64,000 nt of DNA from the NCBI GenBank assembly GCA_006503535.1, contig QYRS01000004.1, positions 3,472,001-3,536,000 on the forward strand, read 5' to 3'. Position numbers and translations under genes: made by a program. The notes beneath the pieces were generated by a model. That model was not told the origin of the DNA, searched no databases, and was given only the letters and a program-made list of their open reading frames with translations. Shown piece by piece: positions 57,531 through 64,000 of this stretch (positions are counted from its first letter, which is position 1; every line of letters begins with the position of its first letter). The stretch is from Arthrinium phaeospermum. Lineage: Eukaryota > Ascomycota > Sordariomycetes > Amphisphaeriales > Apiosporaceae.

Positions 57531-58707
57531 GCTACTATGGTGGTTTTGGCCTGAGCTATTCTCTTATGTTAGTATTTCCAGAAGGTAAACAACCTTGATG
57601 TGTACATGATTATGAATGATACCCCTTAACGCACATACTGCTTTAGAGCCAGTAATATATCAATTTCAAGTCTACGCCTTATCAGAAAATCAAGCAAGTA
57701 GTACTTTCATCATCCATGGATCAATGTCTTCTCTCGTTCTTCACATCGCGGCCTTAAAGTTCTTGAAACAATTTGTGTAGACTTGTCGTAATAGTTTCTC
57801 CACAGTCTTATTGCACATCATTTTGGGAGGTTGCCCGTTCTTTCTTCCCCATTGTGGTGTTTTGTTGTACCAACTCCCACAGACGAGAAGTCTTGCCTTA
57901 CGCCTGTAGCAAATCTACCAGGCTGCGGCAATGGTGTACATTATCTGGGTTCGAGCCTTGTAGATGAGTTATGGGACGTACTGGTCGAAGCAGCTTGAAT
58001 ATTTAGTCACCTAGCGTCACATGAAAGGAGAGTGACAGAGCTGAAAGTCACGCGGGCCGGGTTCGGGAAATGATGCCAATGCGCAATCCTTGAGTACCTA
58101 CTAATTTTAGGAACCCGAGTCGATGGGATGTGACAGTGAGACGGGTTACTCGGAGCAGCAATTGGTTATATTACACTCCAATGACAACGCGACACTATTG
58201 GACATCTTTCCCTATCACGTAAAGCTGAACGACAGGGATGTGTGTGGTTGGACGGGAGATGCTACGCAAAATGGGCAGTGCCATGCAGTATGGCCCGGAG
58301 TGCAAGGACTGCTCCCTCTTGACCAGGAGCCTGCGGCCAGTTTGCTCCGCCCCCAATGGGGATTGATTGCATGCCATAGGCTGCCAATACTGCCTGTTTA
58401 GAGCTCGTGTTACTCGATAGCCTACTCTGAGAGAACGCCTGTTTAGTGTCGCAGCTCGTACTCAATACGTTGGGGGCCTTCTTTGATGCATTGGTACTAC
58501 CCCGCCCGCAGTATATACACACCGGATGAAAAAGAGAAGGGGGGTCGATCGGCGGGCTAAGATCTGCCTTACATCCAGCCCCCAACTGGGGAAGGGTTTG
58601 CTCAAAATTTGTTCCCATCTCGGATACCCCGGGTCTCTTGGCTACAGTCTTTCCTCTTGTAATGCAGTGATTCCGCCACTTGCGTGTTTTCCTCACACGT
58701 TTCGGAT
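57531..58707. other. Intergenic, no supported gene
   Basis: About 1.18 kb. Open frames at 57773-57967 and 58123-58401 lack family features. Confidence 0.45.
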
Positions 58708-61700
58708 ATGGCACGGATCGTAGCGAGAATTGGCCAACTGAGATGGGAGGTGGCGTTGAGCAAAGCTCTGGACGAGTTTGAAAGTGGCCTCACCACAGAG
58801 CAAAAAGCCGGGTTCCAAGCTGTCAGAGACCATGCCTCGGATTCGCCACCCACGATCCGCGATGTGATGAACTTGACGGCGGAAGTCGACTACAAGGCTC
58901 GACAGCGATGTTTTGGCCCTCGATTCACCCGCATTTTGGAATCAGTACAGCAGTACGCGGCAATTGGCGACGTCATCGCCGGTGGCTCACAGAATCTCAT
59001 GGCCTGCAGTGTGTGGTCGCTGGTTCGCATGTGCCTCCTCGTAAGTCCCTTCGGATTTAGACCCGGACCGGTTTCGTTTGCCACTGACAAGGCGCACGTT
59101 TAGACCATTTGCAATTTCTCTTCTTACTTGGAGAGACTATCGCTACTTTTCATGAAAGTTGGGCAATCAGCACCACTCCTGCAAGAGATGGCGTCACTGT
59201 TCCCACATTCAAAACAGCTCCAAGATCGGGTGGCACAGTACTTTACTACCGTTGTCCAGGTATGCCAGAGGTCGATGCAAATGTGCCAACAACAATCCAT
59301 CATTCATCAGGTCAGGTCGTTCATTCAAGATGGCGATCTGTCCCGCTACGAGTCTGACTTGGACCGCCAAGCGGATGCTATTAAAGACCAGCTGCACCTA
59401 GAGCATACCCGGACGACCTCCAGCATGTATGACGCTGTACGGTCCTTCACGGAAGCTTACAAACGTGGGAAAGACACCGAGCAATACCTCAGACTTCTTG
59501 ACCTCTGTTCCACTTACGATTATAAGTCAGCCTGGAAAAGGCTGCGGAAGCTGGGTACTACTGACACGATCCTTTCAGAAGAAGGATATAACGAATGGCT
59601 TCACAGCCAACAAGCAGAGACGCTCGTCATCAGAGGAAAGCTTGGGTCAGGCAAGTCGGTTCTTCTTGCCAACATGGTGGACGACGTGAATCTCAAAAAA
59701 CCGGAAACGACAACTGCTTACTTCTTCTGCTGCGAGGATGATATTCGTTCCCTGAACTGTAGGACGATACTTGGCTGCTTTGCACGTCAAATCCTACAGC
59801 TACTACCCCCTGAGGAGGTTGCTGAGCACAGCCATCGCTTTTTTACAGACATGCAAACTGATCATATTATCAAATGCCTCGTGGCGATGGCAAACACGAA
59901 GAAACGTCTGGTGCTTATCCTGGATGGTCTAGAGGCATGCGCTAAGCAAGAAAGGGTGGAGCTTTTAAACGCCCTTGAACGCCTCCAAAATTCCCTCAAC
60001 GCAGCCGTGTGCATGTCTTGCAGCATTGGAGCGGGCAACGAATCAGAGATCAATATGAGGATCCTGAAACGACGGCGAATCGCGACCTTACCCGACGATA
60101 GACCCGAGATCAGAGATTTCGTCAAGTCGCGACTGTTAGAAAAGTTGGAGAGCGGGGAGCTTTGCCTTGGGGACCCCGGACTCATTCTGGAGATCGAGCA
60201 GGTGCTCAAAGACGACTCTCAGGGGATGTGAGTACCCTACTACACCTTTTGCTCGACAAGCTTCGCTACTGGAGTACTTTTCTATATTGCCTGGTCTTCG
60301 TGGCCACTTCTGGACAGCAATTCTAACTGAGCGGCCTAGGTTTTTATGGGTACATATGCAGATCGAGGCAATATGCCTGGAAAAGAGCGATGCATCAATT
60401 AGGCAAGCGCTCGGATCACTCCCTCGAAGCTTCCCGGAGATCTTCCAGCGCATTCTCGACAATCGTAAGCACTTCGCCGAGAAGCACCAGACTCCAGCCC
60501 TCCAACTGATGGGGGCTACTTTGCGCCCACTGCTCCTCGACGAGTTTGAGGAAGCCATCAGTGTTGTACCAGGCGACACAGACATTACTCAACACCGCAT
60601 AAACGACGTTGGCTCCGTCTTGGCCAGCTGTGGGAGCTTGATCGTCCTGGACGAAGAGCAATCTACCCTCCACTTTACTCACCACAGTGTCAGGAGCTAT
60701 GTCCTGGGCCAATTCCACGACACCAAAGGCAGTGAAAGGTCTGCAAGTCCGTTCTCCCAAGCAGAAGCGAACTCTCTAATGAGCCAGATCATCATTACCT
60801 ACCTCAGTTGGGAAGGGTTCAATTCCCAGGTCTCTACTGTCCGGGCACCTCCGCTGTCGGTCGGATCTATGCCGGTTCGAATAGTCGGATCCATTCCAAA
60901 GCGAAACAAGAAGCTGCAAATGCTGGCAATGAAGCTACTCAATGGCGAGATGAAGTCTGTGGATCTTACGGTCGATATAATATCGAGAAGCTCCAGGTTC
61001 AGTAACATGGCTGTCACTCAATTCAGCTTCCTCAAATACGGCCAGACCTATTGGCTACATCACACGAAGAAAGCAGATGAAAACCCGTCTGGGATCTTCC
61101 AGCTGTTCCAAGATCTTGTTTGGAAGACTGACCTGGTCGAGAATGCTTCCCTGTGGAAGGACCAACCCTCCACGGCTACACGTCCGGTTAATAAGCACTG
61201 TGCTTGGGCAACATATCACTCTCATGGCGGGTTTCTCAAGGTATACGGCACCAACTTGGCAATCGAGGATCTAATCGACGTCGAGCGTGACGTCAAGGAA
61301 TCACTAGGAAAACAATTGCTCGCAGTCAGCGATCTTTACAGGTTCCTCATTTCCCATCATTCCTCGTTAATGTCCACATTGGAAGCCGTGCTGTTGGCAA
61401 TCGAAGAGACCAACGCAATGCCGCGGCACCTTCAGCAGTGGAGATCATGTTGCGAATTCATCGAGACACAGCTCGAGCAGGTTCTGCAACGCCAGCGTGG
61501 GCTGTACAAAGGAATATTCGAAACCCTTCGCATCAACACTTGGAAGATCAAAGACTGCCCCGACCGTTGGGTCAAAGTCCTGGACAATTACTTTACCCAG
61601 CCCATACATAGGTTAACCACATGCTGGAAGCAACTGAAGGTGAGCCTGGCTCGGTCCATGTTGCCTGACCATTCTTCTCACTCCCCTTTTGGACACGATG

Positions 61701-62448
61701 ATACTGACTGATATCACGTTACGCTTCAAGGATATCCTTCGATCTACCGAAGATCCTCTTATCCGATCGGCTGTCGGGTCTAGTGCTTCACTCATGTGCA
61801 CTATATCATCAAAGGCGGAATTGCTTTACAATCTTGTCGTCCGACTCGAAGAGACCCAATATCTTCTGGCAAGACTAGACCAATGTGCCGAGTTTATTTC
61901 ACACGACTTTGGGCAACTTCAGCTGTCTGGGTGTTATGAGGTGACCACGCCAGACAGAGACCCAGAGATGTGTGAAATATACCTTTTCGAGTCGCATTTG
62001 CTGACGTTCAGCATGCGGCCGAAGACGAAAACCGAATATGAAACCAGTGACGAAGATTGCGTTCAGCTTCACTTGAAGGACAAAATCAAACTCGAGGCAA
62101 TCTCCAAAGTCGAAGCAAGCACTACCACAGCAGGTAAGGCAAATTTTATTCAGGGCCAGCTTCGAAACTAATCAACAGCCAGGGTTGCAAGTTCTTCAGG
62201 TCCATTGGACTCATCTCACAGTTCCAGAATCTCGTATTATCCACATTGCGAGTATAGAAGCGTTGGAGTTATGGGAGACCAAGCTGGAGGAAGCGAAGGA
62301 AAGAACGCGGGGTTCGCCCAATCCGAGTGCCATCAACACACATGCGGACCGAAAAGCAAGAAAAAGAACCCATTACACTTACTATTCATCTTCATCCAAC
62401 GTTGGGACACGATCTATTGCAATGACCCCGGGGAATAGAGGGCTTTAG
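58708..62448 (+). CDS. NACHT STAND protein with C-terminal RhoGEF (DH/PH)-like module
   Basis: Five exons, 58708-59040, 59104-60227, 60340-61639, 61731-62133 and 62183-62448, give 1141 aa, with matching phases. The N-terminal helical domain (about 1-230) is of the fungal STAND type (CSVWSLVRMCLL...). The NACHT has ETLVIRGKLGSGKSVLLANM as Walker A (about 285-305) and KRLVLILDGLEAC as Walker B. It continues GDPGLILEIEQVL, SQGMFLWVHMQIEAIC and the winged-helix-like part ending in HHSVRSYVLG. From about residue 860, LDNYFTQPIHRLTTCWKQLKDIL resembles a Dbl-homology core. Residues about 990-1090, with GCYEVTTPD, EIYLFESHLLTF and VHWTHLTV, resemble a PH domain. No ankyrin or WD repeats are present. 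Likely an ATP-switched sensor coupled to small-GTPase control; inferred. Confidence 0.78.
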
Positions 62449-62712
62449 ACATTAACCAACCTCAAGTTTCTACCATATATGAACCAGACAATTTGGATGT
62501 CGTTGGGCAGTGTGGGCCTGACGTAGGGGCTGGCAAAAGCGTGCGTCTCGACATCGGGATCGCTCTCATTGAGATCCGTCGCTATCTATACGACGGCCCC
62601 GAGATCACCAATGCTGGTTATGAGTTTTATAAATATTTTAGCTCTGCTGGTCCTCTGTCCCTAGACTCCTGATTTACGCCATCACTCTGCCAATACCCGG
62701 TGTTATTATGCC
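62449..62712. other. Convergent intergenic region
   Basis: 264 bp between the NACHT gene and the P450 at the window end. Confidence 0.5.
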
Positions 62713-64000
62713 TTAGCGAGCACTGGCAGGGCTTTCTTCCCCCGCCGCATCACCACCCGCTTGTCTCAACAAAGTCATCGCCCACCGCGACTTGTCTCGA
62801 GCGCGTACTTCAACCTGAATGTCGTGATCTGGCTGCTTAAAGGAGATGCCCGGGTTCGACCGGTGTGTGGTAGGCATCGACCACTGTCCCCCTCGGCGCC
62901 GCGGCCGGACATCGAACCGCAAGACGATCAGGGCCGCCACCGCCATCATCTCCGTCGCAGCGAAATACCGACCGGGGCAGACCACCGATCCGCCGCCGAA
63001 GACGCGGAGCGCCGCGGGGTCAATCCGCTGCTTCTTCTTCTTCTCCTTACCCGGCTGCTGGTGGTGGCCGGTGGGCGGCGGCGGCGGGTCGCCACGCACG
63101 AAACGTCGGTGGTTGAAGTCGCTCACGTCCTCGCCCCATGCCGCGGCGGACTGGTGCTGCACCGTCGACGGGATCAAGAGCAGGCCGCCCTTTTTCAGCA
63201 GGTACCGGCCGTCGACCAGGGTGTCCTCGACGACGGCGCGCGCGGCCACGTTGGTGCTGTGGAAGCGCAGGGTCTCCTTGAGCGTCGAGTTGAAGACGGG
63301 GCACGCGTTCTTGACAGACTCCATGTCCACGACGCGCGTGCCGTTTCCGTCATCTGCGCGCGCGATCTGGAGGAGCTCGCGACGGCAGGCCTCGAGCACG
63401 ACCGGATCGGAGAGCAGGCGGTACACGAACCAGAACGTCGCGGGGATGGTGTTGATCAGTAGGGCCAACGTGGCGCCGACTTCGTGCCTTGCCATGTCGT
63501 TCCTCGACATACCCCGCTGGCTGAACAGGGCGTGCCGGTCCTTGATCAGCAGGGAGGTCTCGGGATGGGCATAGCTCTTCTTCTCGTAGTACTGCTCGAA
63601 AGCCCTGATCAGATGTTGGCGGGCTTGGACGGACTTGGAAGCCGTTATATGTGGCGCGATATTGAACAAGAGAGGAACGAATCCTTTTCCGAACTGTCTG
63701 TTCCTGGTTAATGTCGGACCGGAAGCTTCGGGTCGAGGGAAAGAGCGAGCGCTTACTGCCATATCTCGACCGTCTCGGAGTCCCGAAATGGGTTTTCGGG
63801 GCCATACACAGTCACCATGGCCGCCTCGATAACTGACCGGCTGACCCATTCATGGAGATTCAAGTTGGCCGAAGCATCCCCACTACTAATACCGACGGCG
63901 AGTCTGTCCATCGACTCCGAAACCAGTTGAATGAACCGCGCCTCCATCGCGGCAAGCCCGGGACCCGGACACAGCGACGCATTATTGACTTGGGCCGACT
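62713..64000 (-). CDS. Cytochrome P450, CYP7/CYP8-like, 5' end beyond the window
   Basis: Two exons are visible: 63757 to beyond 64000, and 62713-63703. The 53-nt intron (GTAAGC...AACCAG) joins EIW to QNRQFGKGF. The I-helix reads LLINTIPATFWFVYRLL, with Asn-Thr-x-Pro-Ala in place of the usual acidic-Thr pair, as in prostacyclin-synthase/oxysterol-7alpha-hydroxylase-like P450s. The K-helix is LKETLRFHS (ExxR) and the haem loop is FGGGSVVCPGRYFA with the thiolate Cys. A Pro/Lys-rich insertion (PPPPPTGHHQQPGKEKKKKQ) before the haem loop is unusual. The N-terminal membrane anchor must lie beyond base 64000. Substrate unknown, perhaps a sterol or lipid. Confidence 0.85.

Noticed and set aside
57900..57968. 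GGGTTCGAGCC resembling a tRNA T-loop
   Set aside because: No acceptor stem, D-arm or anticodon arm could be folded around it.

Overview
The window is nuclear DNA of a filamentous ascomycete, most likely a Sordariomycete. The evidence is short spliceosomal introns (about 50-170 nt, GTAAGT-like donors, CTAAC/CTGAC-like branch sites, YAG acceptors) and fungal families: HET, NACHT and DUF7708 proteins, F-box proteins, fungal P450s, C-14 sterol reductase and a fungal CorA-like transporter. There are no bacterial-style operons. I found no tRNA, rRNA or CRISPR. Most gene models below come from splicing exons by hand so that frame and family motifs continue; exon ends are given where they could be derived.

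Layout. 0-14 kb: a frameshifted small secreted protein, an F-box protein, a five-exon membrane protein with a 23-nt exon, a frameshifted secreted carboxylesterase, a protein with a duplicated transposase-like helix-turn-helix plus AT-hook-like module, a pisatin-demethylase-like P450 and an ammonium transporter. 14-16.4 kb: mostly non-coding, with one small gene broken by a TAA. 16.4-29 kb: the most unusual part, a one-strand array of five intact paralogues, one scrambled pseudogene and one short relic of a family I cannot name. All five intact members keep an R-N-x-x-x-H-[F/Y] motif in a helical domain, which resembles the catalytic signature of HEPN ribonucleases. 29.8-37 kb: a frameshifted hypothetical gene, an F-box-like protein, a cysteine-rich surface protein and a type II membrane protein with a PAN-like ectodomain. 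37.5-40.1 kb: a six-exon AAA ATPase.

41-64 kb mixes housekeeping genes (C-14 sterol reductase, a thiamine-pyrophosphate enzyme, a CorA-like transporter) with signalling genes of the kind used in fungal non-self recognition: a DUF7708 NTPase-like protein, a HET protein, a kinase-vWA fusion and a NACHT protein with a C-terminal RhoGEF DH/PH-like module. The window ends inside a CYP7/CYP8-like P450. A 70-residue two-exon gene lies at 50.7-51.0 kb.

Taken together, a conserved metabolic and transport background carries fast-evolving accessory genes. The paralogue array and the STAND/HET/kinase genes suggest intracellular surveillance or self/non-self functions, but that is inference. Three genes carry apparent single-base deletions in GC-rich stretches, so consensus errors in the assembly must be considered before calling them pseudogenes.
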